From positions 1,964,577-2,028,576 of the forward strand of contig OX638323.1 in the NCBI GenBank assembly GCA_951812715.1: a DNA stretch of 64,000 bases. Reading direction: 5' to 3'. The notes beneath the pieces are model-generated. The model saw only the letters and a program-made list of their open reading frames with translations. It was not told where the DNA came from and ran no database searches. The translations under genes were made by a program, and so were the position numbers. Origin of the DNA: an uncultured Pseudohongiella sp. (GTDB lineage Bacteria; Pseudomonadota; Gammaproteobacteria; Pseudomonadales; Pseudohongiellaceae). Of the stretch, positions 21,054-33,555 are shown one piece after another (positions within the stretch are counted from its first letter, which is position 1; each line of letters starts with the position of its first letter).

Positions 21054-22139
21054 ATGGGTGAGCTGACCAAGCTGGAAGTCACTTCATTCCGAAATATCAA
21101 GCATTGCGCGATCGCCCCTCACCGCGAACTGAACATCCTCGCCGGGCCCAACGCATCCGGCAAAACCAGTCTTCTTGAAGCCATTCATTACCTTGCTCTG
21201 GGCAGATCTTTTCGCACAAGCAATGTAAAACGCGTCATCAGAAGTGGCGATAGCGAAACGGTGTTGTACGCGGAACTTGGCAGCGGCGCGAAATCCGGAT
21301 TAAGGAAATGCCGAAAAGGAGACCAACAACTTAAATTGAATGGAAAGCTATTGCGCGGCTGGGAAAGCGTCGCGCGGGAGATCCCGATCCAGTTGCTTGA
21401 TGCCACATCTTTCTCCTTGTTAAATGATGGCCCACGATTAAGGCGGCGATTTCTCGATTGGGGAGTGTTCCACGTGGAACATCAATTCTTGCCGACCTGG
21501 CGACGAACCCGAAAGGCGCTGCTGCACAGAAACGCCTTGCTCAAACGGCCCGGCAGAACCGACGAGAGCCAACTGGCCGCCTGGGAAGAAGAACTGGTTG
21601 TCGGCGCCTTGCAGATAACCAGATCCAGGGAACAATACTTCGAGCGCCTGCAATTGGCATTCGGGCGAGTTCTTGCCAGCTTGAACGAAGAGCTGGAGAA
21701 AACGGTCAGCTTGCAGTTCCACGCCGGTTGGAACCAGGAACATGAGCTCGATCAGCTTCTGGTCGAGAACAGGAGTCTGGACAAAAGTCATGGTCTAACC
21801 AGGTATGGCCCCCACCGGGCGGACATTCTGGTAAAGGCCGAATATGGAAGGGCAGTCGACGTCCTGTCCAGGGGACAACAAAAGCTCGTGGTATCGGCAT
21901 TGAAGGTGGCGCAAGGAGAGTTGTTTTTTGAGACTGGCAAGCAACGGCCGATCTATCTGGTAGATGATCTTGCCGCGGAGTTGGACGAGGCCAATAGGGG
22001 AAAAGTACTTCAATTGCTACGATCGCTTGGCGCCCAGTTGTTCGTAACCTGCGTTGATGTGGAAGTGTTCGAATCCTGCCTTCCGCGGGGAGTGGAAAAG
22101 AACTTGTTCCACGTGGAACGTGGTACAATAACGGCTTGA
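21054..22139 (+). CDS. recF: DNA replication and repair protein RecF
   Basis: RecF, 361 residues, ABC-type ATPase of the SMC class that aids RecA loading at gaps. Walker A is GPNASGKTSLLEAIHYL near residue 32; the signature region is DVLSRGQQKLVVSALKVAQ and Walker B is IYLVDDLAAELDE. It starts 21 bases after dnaN. Two 16-base palindromes matching the parS consensus lie inside the coding sequence, at 21466 and 22105; the second encodes FHVER near the C-terminus. Confidence 0.96.
   Translation: MGELTKLEVTSFRNIKHCAIAPHRELNILAGPNASGKTSLLEAIHYLALGRSFRTSNVKRVIRSGDSETVLYAELGSGAKSGLRKCRKGDQQLKLNGKLLRGWESVAREIPIQLLDATSFSLLNDGPRLRRRFLDWGVFHVEHQFLPTWRRTRKALLHRNALLKRPGRTDESQLAAWEEELVVGALQITRSREQYFERLQLAFGRVLASLNEELEKTVSLQFHAGWNQEHELDQLLVENRSLDKSHGLTRYGPHRADILVKAEYGRAVDVLSRGQQKLVVSALKVAQGELFFETGKQRPIYLVDDLAAELDEANRGKVLQLLRSLGAQLFVTCVDVEVFESCLPRGVEKNLFHVERGTITA
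21466..21481. promoter_or_regulatory. parS: parS centromere site 1
   Basis: TGTTCCACGTGGAACA is a perfect 16-base palindrome, identical to the parS consensus used by Pseudomonas-type ParB. It lies inside recF, about 3 kb from the proposed origin. The matching parAB genes are at 9380-11069. Confidence 0.9.
22105..22120. promoter_or_regulatory. parS: parS centromere site 2
   Basis: TGTTCCACGTGGAACG matches the parS consensus at 15 of 16 positions. It lies near the 3' end of recF, 639 bases from site 1. Clusters of a few parS sites within tens of kb of oriC are normal. Confidence 0.85.
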
Positions 22140-22154
22140 TTTTATTGGAAGTAG

Positions 22155-24635
<2,481 letters not shown>

Positions 24636-24643
24636 TCGCGGCG

Positions 24644-25213
24644 CTAGCCACCGCTTCTATCGCTGAGTAGGGCATGCGCCGCCTGGCGCAAGTCGTCAAA
24701 TACGTCTACTTCACCCAACTCATTGTTTTTAAGACATTTTTCAGTTTCCAATCCATTCCCGGTGCGAACCAGCACTGGCCGGCAGCCATGATCCCTGGCC
24801 GCTTGCAGGTCGCGCAAGCTGTCGCCGATAAACCAGCGATTCCGCAAACTGCAGCCGAATTCCGTTTCAATCTGTTCAAGCATTCCGGTAGCCGGCTTGC
24901 GGCAGCGGCAACCGTCTTCGGGACCGTGGGGACAGAAGAAAATTCCGTGCACGGTTCCGCCTTCCCGTTCCACCAGGTTTCTGAATTTCTCATGGATCGA
25001 ATTGAGCGCCGCGAAATCGAACAGACCGCGCGCGAGTCCGGATTGATTGGTCGCCAGGGCAATCAGAAAGCCAGCGCGGCTCAAGTCGGCGATGGCTTCA
25101 ATGCTGCCCGGCAGTGGCTGCCACTCCGAGGGGCGCCTGATGAATTCATCGGAATCCCGATTGACGACTCCGTCCCGGTCCAGCACTACCACCTTGGCGG
25201 CTTTGCCACTCAA
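24644..25213 (-). CDS. gmhB: D-glycero-beta-D-manno-heptose 1,7-bisphosphate 7-phosphatase
   Basis: HAD-superfamily phosphatase of 189 residues, GmhB type, needed for ADP-heptose in the lipopolysaccharide core. Motif I is VVLDRDGVVNRDSDEFIR near residue 9 (nucleophile Asp and DxD), motif II TNQSG, motif III/IV GDSLRDLQAARD. The zinc-binding loop is CPHGPEDGCRCRKP. The start appears to be TTG overlapping the glyS stop (TTGA), implying coupled translation. Position after glyS matches Pseudomonas. Confidence 0.92.
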   Translation of the reverse strand: MSGKAAKVVVLDRDGVVNRDSDEFIRRPSEWQPLPGSIEAIADLSRAGFLIALATNQSGLARGLFDFAALNSIHEKFRNLVEREGGTVHGIFFCPHGPEDGCRCRKPATGMLEQIETEFGCSLRNRWFIGDSLRDLQAARDHGCRPVLVRTGNGLETEKCLKNNELGEVDVFDDLRQAAHALLSDRSGG

Positions 25214-27297
25214 AGCAGCGAAATGTCCGCGACTTGAAGGAACAGATCGCGCAATTCCCGCAATAAACGCAAGCGATTAGCGCGCACCGAAGGATCGTCA
25301 ACCATTACCATAACCTCGTCAAAAAACCGGTCCACGTCGTCTCGCAAGGATGCCAGTCGAGTCAATCCGTCGCGATAATTGCCGGCTTCGAACAAGGGCG
25401 CGACTTCGTTGCGTTGCTCCTCGAGGCGCTTCATCAGGCGTTTTTCCGCCGCTTCGGACAATAATTCGGCGGCGACATCGCCTCGCGCTGCTTCGTCTTC
25501 GTTCTTGCTGAGTAAATTGGAAACCCGCTTATTGGCTGCCGCGAGCGCTTCCGCTTCCGGCCTGCCGGCAAAATCCGCCACGGCTTCGACGCGGCGATGA
25601 AAATCCAGCGGGCTCGCCGGATTCAGTGACCGTACGCAAAGATACACGGAAGCATTGATTCCGGCATCGGCGTACCAGGCGCGCAGGCGATCAAGTATGA
25701 ATTCGAACAGTCGCCGCTGGCAATCTTGCTCCGGTTCCAGGTCTGCGTAGCCATCCACGGCCGATGCTATCGCCGTAATGAGATTAAGTTCCAGTTCGCC
25801 TTCGATCAGAATTCGCAAAACGCCCAGGGCGGCGCGACGCAAGGCAAAAGGGTCGCGCGATCCGGTTGGCGGCTGACCGATAGCGAACAATCCCGCCAGC
25901 GTGTCGAGCTTTTCGGCAAGGGCGACCACCTGGCCGGCCGGGGTCGCGGGCAGCCGGTCTCCGGTATGCCTGGGCAGATATTGTTCGAAAATTGCTGTCG
26001 CGACGGCTTCCGGTTCGCCGTCATTTTGCGCGTAGTAAGAACCCATCAGACCCTGCAACTCGGCGAATTCACCTACCATATCGCTGATCAGGTCACATTT
26101 GCCGAGCGTGGCCGCCCGCTCGCAGGCACTCGGCTCGATCGCCAGCAGCTTCGCGATCAACCCGGAAAGTCTTGCAACACGACGGGACTTCGCTCCGACG
26201 GCGCCAAGCTGTTCCTGAAAGACAACCTTGTCCAGCGCGGGCAGGCGTGATTCCAGGGTACGGGATTTATCGGATTCGAAAAAGAACCGGGCATCCGCCA
26301 GCCGCGGTCGGATAACCCGCTCATTTCCAAGTATTACCTGGTCCGCATCAAGACTTTGAATATTACTGACGGTCACGAAATAGGGGATAAGGTGGCCATC
26401 TTTATCTTCCAGGCAGAAACATTTCTGATGATGTTTCAAGGTGAGAATCAGCGCTTCGTCCGGTAATTCGAGGAATTCGCGGTCAAACCGCCCGGTCAGC
26501 GCCACCGGGTACTCGACCAGGCTTGCCACTTCATCGAGCAGTTCCTCATCCATTGCTACCCGGGCGTCAAGCCGTCGCGCCTGTTCCGCTACCAGCTTCT
26601 GGATCATTTCCCGGCGCCGCGCGAAATCGGCTATCACATGACCCGGATTTTCCAGGACCGCCGCATAATCGCCAGGGTTCGCCAGGGTGATCGATTTGCC
26701 GCAATGAAATCGGTGTCCGAAAGTGCGGTTGCCCGCCGCTACTCCAAGAATCGTGGCCGGAACGACATCTTCGCCGAACAGCATCACCGCCCAATGCACC
26801 GGACGAATGAATTCCGCTCGAGAGCTGCCCCAGCGCATACGTTTCGGTATCGGCAAAGCCGACAGCGCGGCATCTGCCAGCGCCGGCAGCAGTTCGATGG
26901 TTGGCGTACCGGGCTCCAGCCGCGTGAAGCGGAGTTTTGCGGCGCCTTGCCGCTCCGCGCTGTCCAGCTCCGCGACCGTTACGCCGCAGGAGCGCGCAAA
27001 ACCGGTAGCCGCGGCCGTTGGCGCTCCGTCCCCATCGAAAGCCGCGGCAAGCGTCGGCCCGAATCGCTCAAGCCGCCGGTCGGGCTGTTTTTCCGCCAGA
27101 TCGAAAACCAGCAGCGCAAGCCGTCGGGGCGTGGCAAAGCTGCGCACCGGGCCATGTATCAGGCCGGCTTGCTCAAGCCGGGAACGAAAATCCGTCTCCA
27201 GCGCCTGCGACAGGCCGCGCAGGGCTTTGGGGGGCAACTCCTCCGCGCCGAGTTCGAACAGGAAGTCCCGCGTCGCGATCTGATTTGCGTCAGGCAT
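25210..27297 (-). CDS. glyS: Glycyl-tRNA synthetase beta subunit
   Basis: Beta subunit of the tetrameric bacterial glycyl-tRNA synthetase, 695 residues from the ATG at 27295-27297 ([20 protein letters not shown]). The in-frame extension to 27375 overlaps glyQ and is not expected to be translated. Family segments include [26 protein letters not shown], and a C-terminal HD-like and anticodon-binding region ending [18 protein letters not shown]. Its ATG overlaps the glyQ stop by eight bases. It contributes tRNA binding to GlyQ. Confidence 0.95.
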   Translation of the reverse strand: MPDANQIATRDFLFELGAEELPPKALRGLSQALETDFRSRLEQAGLIHGPVRSFATPRRLALLVFDLAEKQPDRRLERFGPTLAAAFDGDGAPTAAATGFARSCGVTVAELDSAERQGAAKLRFTRLEPGTPTIELLPALADAALSALPIPKRMRWGSSRAEFIRPVHWAVMLFGEDVVPATILGVAAGNRTFGHRFHCGKSITLANPGDYAAVLENPGHVIADFARRREMIQKLVAEQARRLDARVAMDEELLDEVASLVEYPVALTGRFDREFLELPDEALILTLKHHQKCFCLEDKDGHLIPYFVTVSNIQSLDADQVILGNERVIRPRLADARFFFESDKSRTLESRLPALDKVVFQEQLGAVGAKSRRVARLSGLIAKLLAIEPSACERAATLGKCDLISDMVGEFAELQGLMGSYYAQNDGEPEAVATAIFEQYLPRHTGDRLPATPAGQVVALAEKLDTLAGLFAIGQPPTGSRDPFALRRAALGVLRILIEGELELNLITAIASAVDGYADLEPEQDCQRRLFEFILDRLRAWYADAGINASVYLCVRSLNPASPLDFHRRVEAVADFAGRPEAEALAAANKRVSNLLSKNEDEAARGDVAAELLSEAAEKRLMKRLEEQRNEVAPLFEAGNYRDGLTRLASLRDDVDRFFDEVMVMVDDPSVRANRLRLLRELRDLFLQVADISLL

Positions 27298-28213
27298 GGT
27301 CACGGCGAAGTTCTTCCGGCGCCAATGGGAAGCCGAGCTTTCTCCTGCTTTCCAGATAAGCCTCGGCCACCCCACGCGCCAGGGTCCTTACGCGCAGGAT
27401 GAAGCGCTGCCGCTCGGTCACCGATATGGCCTTGCGGGCATCCAGCAAGTTGAAGTAATGCGATGCCTTGAGCACCTGCTCATAGGCGGGAAGCGCCAGA
27501 TGCCGGTTCAGCAACTCGTGGCACTGGCTTTCGCAGTCGTCGAAATATCCAAACAGCTTGCCGGTATCGGCAATTTCGAAGTTGTAGGCGGACATCTCGA
27601 TCTCGTTTTGCAAGAACACGTCGCCATAGGTCACCACGCCATCCGGCCCATTGCGCCAGACGATGTCGTAGACACTGTCAACCTGCTGCAGATACATGGC
27701 GATGCGCTCTATTCCGTAAGTGATTTCTCCGCTGACCGGATAGCACTCCAGGCCGCCGACCTGCTGGAAGTAGGTAAACTGGGTAACTTCCATGCCATCG
27801 AGCCAAACCTCCCAACCCAGTCCCCAGGCGCCAAGCGTCGGCGACTCCCAATTGTCTTCGACGAAACGCACATCGTGCACGGCCATGTCGATGCCGAGAA
27901 AGGAAAGCGAGTCAAGATATCGCTGCTGGATGTCCCGCGGCGAAGGTTTGAGGATTACCTGGTATTGGTAATAGTGCTGCAACCGGTTCGGGTTTTCGCC
28001 ATATCGGCCGTCTCCGGGGCGGCGGCTGGGCTGAACGTAAGCGCAATTCCAGCTTTCCGGTCCGATGGCGCGAAGAAAGGTGGCGGGATGGAAGGTGCCC
28101 GCGCCGACTTCCATATCGAGTGGCTGCAATATCACGCATCCCTGGCCTGACCAGAACTGTTGCAGCGCCAGAATCAGTCCCTGGAATGTTTTCAGGTCGG
28201 CGGCGGCGTTCAC
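27290..28213 (-). CDS. glyQ: Glycyl-tRNA synthetase alpha subunit
   Basis: Catalytic alpha subunit, 307 residues if it starts at the GTG at 28211-28213 ([20 protein letters not shown]), which matches the E. coli length of 303. The longer frame from 28435 is upstream DNA. Diagnostic segments: [21 protein letters not shown] (read in part), [20 protein letters not shown] and [19 protein letters not shown]. It activates glycine. The start codon is only about 13 bases from the proposed start of the divergent acyltransferase gene. Confidence 0.94.
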   Translation of the reverse strand: MNAAADLKTFQGLILALQQFWSGQGCVILQPLDMEVGAGTFHPATFLRAIGPESWNCAYVQPSRRPGDGRYGENPNRLQHYYQYQVILKPSPRDIQQRYLDSLSFLGIDMAVHDVRFVEDNWESPTLGAWGLGWEVWLDGMEVTQFTYFQQVGGLECYPVSGEITYGIERIAMYLQQVDSVYDIVWRNGPDGVVTYGDVFLQNEIEMSAYNFEIADTGKLFGYFDDCESQCHELLNRHLALPAYEQVLKASHYFNLLDARKAISVTERQRFILRVRTLARGVAEAYLESRRKLGFPLAPEELRRDHA

Positions 28214-28226
28214 TTTCGAATCGGGG

Positions 28227-29174
28227 ATGGCTACAACAAAGGGCGCGATTATCCTAGAATTCCCTTGCTTTATCCACAAGGCAAGGAATAGCGCTATCGT
28301 TAAATACCTTCTTTTCCGGCTGCTGCTGGCGCTTACCGCCCGCCTGCCGCTGTCCCTGCTACATGGCGTGGCTCGCTCGCTCGGCTGGCTTCTGATGAGA
28401 TTGCCCAATCGGGCCGCAAGCACGACCTTGTGCAATGTGCAGACCTGTTTTCCGGACCTTGATCACGCAAGCGCCAGGAATCTCGCTCGCGCCAGCTTGC
28501 AGAATTCGCTTTGCTCGCTGCTGGAAATGGGCCGCGCCTGGTTGTGGCCCTTGCCGCGAACGATAAATTTGTTGCGAGAATCGGAAGGGGTCGAGGCATT
28601 TCGGCGAGCGGCCGAATCAGGCAACGGCGTGATTTTGCTGGCCCCCCATCTTGGCAACTGGGAAATATTCGGAATTTCCATGAGTTATGGAATTCCCTCC
28701 CATTTCATGTACTTGCCGCCAAACCAGCCTGGTTTCGATCGGCTGTTACGGCAAAGTCGAGCCCGCGGCGGACTGCGGATGGCCGCGGCAGGCAAGGCGG
28801 GCGTGGCAAAACTGCTGCGCGCGTTGCGTGGCGGTGAACTGATCGGCATGCTGCCGGACCAGGTGCCTGTCGACGGCAGCGGGACCTTCGCGCTCTTCTT
28901 CGATCAGCCGGCCTACACCATGACCCTGGCCTGCAAGTTGGCCCAGCGGCCGGGGGTCAGGGTATTTTGCGGCTATGCCCGCCGCCTCCCGGGCGGGGCC
29001 GGTTTCCGCGGCATCATGCGCGAACTGAATCTGCGCCGGGACAATCTCGACGAATCGGTAGCAGCCATGAACCAGGCAATTGAAGAACTGGTGCGGGAAT
29101 GCCCCGAACAATACCAATGGGAGTACAAGCGCTTTCGCCGCCAGCCCGATGGCGAGGAATTCTACCTGGCCTAG
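28227..29174 (+). CDS. LpxL/HtrB-type lipid acyltransferase
   Basis: Lysophospholipid/lipid A acyltransferase family, 315 residues from the only in-frame ATG (28227). The family usually begins near [19 protein letters not shown], about 25 residues further on, so a non-ATG start near 28296 is possible. The catalytic HX4E motif is [11 protein letters not shown] near residue 141. Later [21 protein letters not shown] matches the conserved DQ.P region. One N-terminal membrane helix. It probably adds a secondary acyl chain to lipid A at the inner membrane. Its TAG stop shares CTAG with the convergent trkH stop. Confidence 0.88.
   Translation: MATTKGAIILEFPCFIHKARNSAIVKYLLFRLLLALTARLPLSLLHGVARSLGWLLMRLPNRAASTTLCNVQTCFPDLDHASARNLARASLQNSLCSLLEMGRAWLWPLPRTINLLRESEGVEAFRRAAESGNGVILLAPHLGNWEIFGISMSYGIPSHFMYLPPNQPGFDRLLRQSRARGGLRMAAAGKAGVAKLLRALRGGELIGMLPDQVPVDGSGTFALFFDQPAYTMTLACKLAQRPGVRVFCGYARRLPGGAGFRGIMRELNLRRDNLDESVAAMNQAIEELVRECPEQYQWEYKRFRRQPDGEEFYLA
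28270..28278 (+). promoter_or_regulatory. Isolated perfect DnaA box
   Basis: TTATCCACA, an exact DnaA-box match, inside the N-terminal stretch of the acyltransferase frame or, if the gene starts later, in the glyQ-acyltransferase spacer. A single box about 10 kb from the origin could titrate DnaA or be chance. Confidence 0.4.
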
Positions 29175-30619
29175 CGTCGCCAGAACATCGGCGTGAAAAG
29201 CACCAGCAAGGTGAAGACCTCGAGCCGGCCAAGCAGCATGGCTACACACAATATCCATTTGGCGCTTACCGGCAGGGTTGCGTAGGTTGCCGATACGCCT
29301 TCCAGTCCCGGTCCGAGATTATTGATGCAAGCGCCTACCGCGCTGAACGCGGTGATGATTTCGACGCCGGAGGCGAGCAACGCCAGCAGCATTAGCATGA
29401 AGACCATCACGTAGACGGCGAAAAATCCCCATACCGACTCGATAATCCGGTCCGGCACCCGCTTGCTGCCCAGTTTGATGGGTATGACCGCCTTGGGATG
29501 TATCAACCGCTGTACTTCGCGGAACCCCTGTTTGAAGATCAGCAGGATACGGATCACCTTGATGCCGCCGCCGGTTGACCCGGCGCAGGCGCCGATAATC
29601 GCCGCGTACAACAGCATATAGGGCAAGAACAGCGGCCAGGAGTTGAAGTCGTCGGTAACGAAACCGGTAGTTGTGGCAATGGAAACCACCTGAAACATTC
29701 CCTTGATGACCGCCTCGGAGAAGCTGTCGTAAGTTGCGGTTACATAAAGAATGCCGACCGCGGCGACAGACAATGAAGCGAGAATGAAAGCGTAAAAACG
29801 AAACTCTGGGTCCCGCAGGTAGTGTTTCACCGAACGCCGCTGCCAGGCGGTGAAATGCAAGGCAAAATTGACGCCGGCGATAATCATGAAAACGATCGCC
29901 ACGAGATCCACCGCCGGATTGTTGAAGTAGCCGATGCTGGCGTCATGGGTGGAAAAGCCGCCGATGGCCACCGTGGTGAAAGCGTGGCCGATGGCGTCGA
30001 AGGGCTCCATGCCCACCACCCAGTAGGCCAACGCGCAAGCCAGCGTCAGGGACAAATAGATATACCAGAGCGCCTTGGCGGTTTCCGCCAGCCGCGGCAC
30101 CAGTTTATTGTCTTTCAGGGGTCCTGGCGTTTCCGCCTGATAGAGCTGCATGCCGCCGATGCCGAGCATGGGCAGCAGGGCCATGGCCAACACGATGATG
30201 CCCATGCCGCCCATCCATTGCAGTAATTGCCGGTAGAACAGAATGGATCGGGGCAGTTCATCGAGGCCGACAAGAACCGTTGCCCCGGTCGTTGTCAGGC
30301 CCGACAGCGACTCGAAAACGGCATCGGTTAGCGTCAGGTCAAGAGCCAACGTCAAGGGCAGACAGCCGGCCACCCCCAGAACGCTCCAGAACAGGGTCAC
30401 AACCAGAAATCCGTCGCGAATGGAGAGTTCCCCGCGAGTCCGGGCAGTCAGACTCCACAGGCCCGCTCCGAGCAGGAACAAGGTCAGAAAGGTGGTGAAG
30501 AAAACACCGGTCATGCCGTCCCGGTACAGCAGCGACACCAGAATCGGTGGCAGCGTTCCGAGCAAGCTGAACAGCATTAATAGAATGCCTAGCAGCTTGA
30601 TGATCGTTAATGGGTGCAT
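29171..30619 (-). CDS. trkH: Trk potassium uptake channel TrkH
   Basis: TrkH/TrkG family, 482 residues, about ten hydrophobic segments in four M-P-M repeats. The selectivity filters appear as SLSGLTTTGATVL, FTTVAIGGFST, IATTTGFV and SAVGACINNLGPG, each with the key Gly. It transports potassium across the inner membrane, gated by TrkA. It follows trkA by six bases. The stop codon overlaps that of the convergent acyltransferase gene in a CTAG. Confidence 0.95.
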   Translation of the reverse strand: MHPLTIIKLLGILLMLFSLLGTLPPILVSLLYRDGMTGVFFTTFLTLFLLGAGLWSLTARTRGELSIRDGFLVVTLFWSVLGVAGCLPLTLALDLTLTDAVFESLSGLTTTGATVLVGLDELPRSILFYRQLLQWMGGMGIIVLAMALLPMLGIGGMQLYQAETPGPLKDNKLVPRLAETAKALWYIYLSLTLACALAYWVVGMEPFDAIGHAFTTVAIGGFSTHDASIGYFNNPAVDLVAIVFMIIAGVNFALHFTAWQRRSVKHYLRDPEFRFYAFILASLSVAAVGILYVTATYDSFSEAVIKGMFQVVSIATTTGFVTDDFNSWPLFLPYMLLYAAIIGACAGSTGGGIKVIRILLIFKQGFREVQRLIHPKAVIPIKLGSKRVPDRIIESVWGFFAVYVMVFMLMLLALLASGVEIITAFSAVGACINNLGPGLEGVSATYATLPVSAKWILCVAMLLGRLEVFTLLVLFTPMFWRR

Positions 30620-30625
30620 GGTTAC

Positions 30626-32002
30626 TCAGAAATGCGCGAAGCCCGCCCCGAACAGGCGCTCCACCAAGGCGACATGTTTGCGGTCTACCAGGAACAGGAT
30701 GACATGGTCGCCGGACTCCACCCGGGTATCGTCGTGGGCGATCAGCACTTCGTCTCCGCGGACGATAGCGCCGACAGTTATGCCATCCGGCAAATTGAGT
30801 TGGCGCAGTTCGCGCCCAATGACCCTGGAAGAGGCGACATCGCCATGCACAACGGCTTCAATCGCTTCCGCCGCGCCACGGCGAAGCGAGTGCACATTGG
30901 CGAAATCGGCCCGCCGCACCTTGGTCAATACGCTGCCGATAGTGGCCTGCTGGGGCGAAATGGCGATATCGATCTCGCCGCCCTGGATCAGATCCACATA
31001 ATCGGGATTGTTGATCAGCGCCATGACCTTCTTGGCGCCGAGGCGCTTGGCCATCATGCAAGTCATGATATTGGCTTCGTCGTCATTGGTTAGCGCGACA
31101 AAAACATCCGCGTCTTCGATGTTTTCGCTGATCAGCAGTTCCCGGTCCGATGCCTCCCCATGCAATACCAGCGTGCGGCGAAGTTGCGCCGTTAGTAAAT
31201 CGCAGCGCCGCTCGTTGCGTTCGACCAGCTTGACCTTGTAGCGCGACTCCAGTTGCCGCGCCAGACGCAATCCGATGTTGCCGCCGCCGGCGATGAACAC
31301 GCGGCGATAAGGCCGGTCCATACGGCGGAGTTCGGCGATACAGGCGGGGATATCGCCTTGGGCGGCGACGAAGAATACTTCGTCTTCAGCTTCGATCACG
31401 GTCGAGCCTTCCGGGACGATCGGCCGGTCCTTGCGAAAAATCGCGGCGACCCGAGTGTCGATCGAAGGCATGTGCTGGCGCAACAGGCGAATTTCCTGGC
31501 CGACCAAGGGTCCGCCGTAGACCGCCTTTACCCCAACCAGTTGCACCTTGCCGTCGGCAAAATCGAGTACTTGCAGCGCACCGGGCAAATCGATGAGCCG
31601 CTCGATATAGTCGGAAACGATCATTTCCGGACAGATCGGCGTATCGACCGCGATGCCTTGCTTGCCGAACAACTCGTCCCTGAAAGCGATGAACGAGGAA
31701 GAGTGCACCCGGCAAATTTTCTTCGGCGTGCGATATAGCGAGTAGGCCACCCGGCAGGCGACCATGTTCAACTCGTCGTTTTCCGACACCGCGATGATCA
31801 GGTCGGCGTCTTCGACACCGGCCTGTTCCAGCACGTCGGGATGGGAACCGCGGCCACTGACGACCTGAATGTCCATGCCCTGCTTGAGCCCTTCCAGCCG
31901 CGTTTCGTTGCTGTCGACAAGGGTTACGTCATTGGACTCGGCTGACAAGGTGCTTGCCAGACTGATGCCGACCGGGTTCGCGCCAAGAACGATTATTTTC
32001 AT
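30626..32002 (-). CDS. trkA: Trk potassium uptake regulatory protein TrkA
   Basis: Cytosolic gating subunit with two tandem RCK units, 458 residues. The first nucleotide-binding motif is IIVLGANPVGISLASTLS at residue 2, where many have GAGxVG, so the second Gly is replaced by Asn-Pro. The second is VFIAGGGNIGLRLARQLE near residue 233. Each unit is followed by a C-terminal RCK_C domain. It binds NAD(H) or ATP and controls TrkH, encoded directly downstream. Confidence 0.95.
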   Translation of the reverse strand: MKIIVLGANPVGISLASTLSAESNDVTLVDSNETRLEGLKQGMDIQVVSGRGSHPDVLEQAGVEDADLIIAVSENDELNMVACRVAYSLYRTPKKICRVHSSSFIAFRDELFGKQGIAVDTPICPEMIVSDYIERLIDLPGALQVLDFADGKVQLVGVKAVYGGPLVGQEIRLLRQHMPSIDTRVAAIFRKDRPIVPEGSTVIEAEDEVFFVAAQGDIPACIAELRRMDRPYRRVFIAGGGNIGLRLARQLESRYKVKLVERNERRCDLLTAQLRRTLVLHGEASDRELLISENIEDADVFVALTNDDEANIMTCMMAKRLGAKKVMALINNPDYVDLIQGGEIDIAISPQQATIGSVLTKVRRADFANVHSLRRGAAEAIEAVVHGDVASSRVIGRELRQLNLPDGITVGAIVRGDEVLIAHDDTRVESGDHVILFLVDRKHVALVERLFGAGFAHF

Positions 32003-32256
32003 ATCAAGATACCGCGCTCAGCGGAAGCAATTCTCGTTTCGGCCAAATGGGCGCCAAGCGCGGATCGCTGTGCGCGCCATTTCTGGCGCGGCACCATCGG
32101 TTTCGCCAAGCCCCGGTCTTGCCGGCCCAGCCGGCGAACCCCACTCGACGGCGCGCGGCCTGCGCATGAAGCCGCGCCGCACAACCGCTTGCCCTCGCCC
32201 ATGGCGAGCCGTTCAGGCCGCGAGAGATGTTGCTTGCCGGCCGCGCCGACCGGACC
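32003..32256. other. rsmB-trkA spacer with dispersed repeat C
   Basis: A 254-base gap inside what is otherwise a compact def-fmt-rsmB-trkA-trkH unit. No gene is seen. The 32076-32150 part is a copy of a repeat also found at 59719-59800. Confidence 0.6.
32076..32150 (+). repeat. Dispersed intergenic repeat C, copy 1
   Basis: Blocks GCCATTTCTGGCGCGG, then CCAAGCCCCGGTCTTGCCGG and CCAGCCGG occur in the same order near 59719-59776 (GCCATCCCTGGCGCGG, then CAACCCCTGGTCTTGCCGG, TCCAGCC). Confidence 0.6.
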
Positions 32257-33549
32257 TCACGCTTTTTCCAGCAGGCAATAGTAGAAGCCGTCCGGACCAT
32301 CGGCGCCGCCCGGCGGCAACTGTATTCCATGACCGCATTCTATTCCCCAATCGGCAGTGATGCGCACTGTTTTAGCGTCCTCGGCCGCGGCCAGGAAACG
32401 GGAAATGACCTGCTCGTTCTCCTGGCGCAATATGGAACAGGTAGTGTAAAGCAGGCGGCCGCCGGGTTTCAGGCAGTTCCAGAGCGCATAAAGCAGACTG
32501 AATTGGGCCTTGCTATGGCTGTTGGCGTCTTCCGGCCGCGAGAGCAACTTGATGTCTGGATGGCGGCGGATAACACCGCTGGCGGAGCAAGGCGCATCAA
32601 GCAGTATCCGATCGAAAGCGCGGTCGTCCCACCAGGCTGGCAGGTCGCGGACATCGGCGACGGCGAGTTCGGCATCGAGACCAAGGCGGTCGAGATTTTC
32701 CCGGATCTTGTCTGATCGGCGCTCATCGCGGTCGAGCGCCAGGCAGGAACCCAGCTCAGCCATGGACTCGAGCATGTGGCAGGTCTTTCCGCCGGGCGCG
32801 GCGCAGGCATCGAGCAAGCGATCGCCGGGCGCGGGGGCGAGCAATTCCGGCGCCAGTTGCGAAGCTTCGTCCTGCACGCTCAGCAAGCCTTCGGCAAAGC
32901 CAGGAATCTCGCGAACCGGCCGCGGTTTGTTCAAATAGACGGAAGATGGCGCCAGGCCGCCAGCGGCACATTCAAGTCCGGCCTGTTGCAATAGCCGCAT
33001 AGTCTCATCGCGGGAGCCGCGGAGACGGTTGACCCGTAAACACATGGGCGGACGGCGGTTATTGTGCTCCAGAATCGACCGCCATTGTTGGGGCCAGTCG
33101 GCGCGAATGGCATCGGTCAGCCAGACCGGGTGGTTTAGTTGAACGGATTCCGGCTGTTGCAAAATGCGGCTCTCGAAGTCGGCGCGACCGCGCTGAAAGT
33201 TACGCAATACCGCGTTAACCATGGGTTTTGCCCAGGATTTGCGGAGCTCGCCGGCCGCCTTCACGGTTTCGTCGATTACGGCGTATTCGGGAACGGATAA
33301 CTCGCGTAACTGATATATCGCGCTCAGCAGCAAGTACTTCAAATCGGAATCGCGCTTGCGCAAGGGCCGCTCAAGCAGTTGCTCCAACAAAAAGGCCAGC
33401 GACTGATGATGGCGGCAAACGCCATAGCATATTTCCTGCAACAGCCCGAATTCCCGCAACTGTCTGTGCGGTTCGAACTGGTCGCCAAGCGCACCGCCAT
33501 GATCTGTCAGGCGGGCAAGAATGCAGGCGGCAATGGCGCGCAATTCCAT
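32257..33549 (-). CDS. rsmB: 16S rRNA (cytosine-967-C5) methyltransferase
   Basis: RsmB (Sun), 430 residues. The N-terminal NusB-like RNA-binding domain (about 1-140) is followed by a Rossmann methyltransferase domain. SAM motif: LLDACAAPGGKTCHMLE near residue 247. Motif IV DAPCSASGVIRRHPDIK and motif VI TTCSILRQENEQV carry the two cysteines of m5C methyltransferases. It is downstream of fmt by six bases, the usual operon. Confidence 0.95.
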   Translation of the reverse strand: MELRAIAACILARLTDHGGALGDQFEPHRQLREFGLLQEICYGVCRHHQSLAFLLEQLLERPLRKRDSDLKYLLLSAIYQLRELSVPEYAVIDETVKAAGELRKSWAKPMVNAVLRNFQRGRADFESRILQQPESVQLNHPVWLTDAIRADWPQQWRSILEHNNRRPPMCLRVNRLRGSRDETMRLLQQAGLECAAGGLAPSSVYLNKPRPVREIPGFAEGLLSVQDEASQLAPELLAPAPGDRLLDACAAPGGKTCHMLESMAELGSCLALDRDERRSDKIRENLDRLGLDAELAVADVRDLPAWWDDRAFDRILLDAPCSASGVIRRHPDIKLLSRPEDANSHSKAQFSLLYALWNCLKPGGRLLYTTCSILRQENEQVISRFLAAAEDAKTVRITADWGIECGHGIQLPPGGADGPDGFYYCLLEKA

Positions 33550-33555
33550 GGCGGC

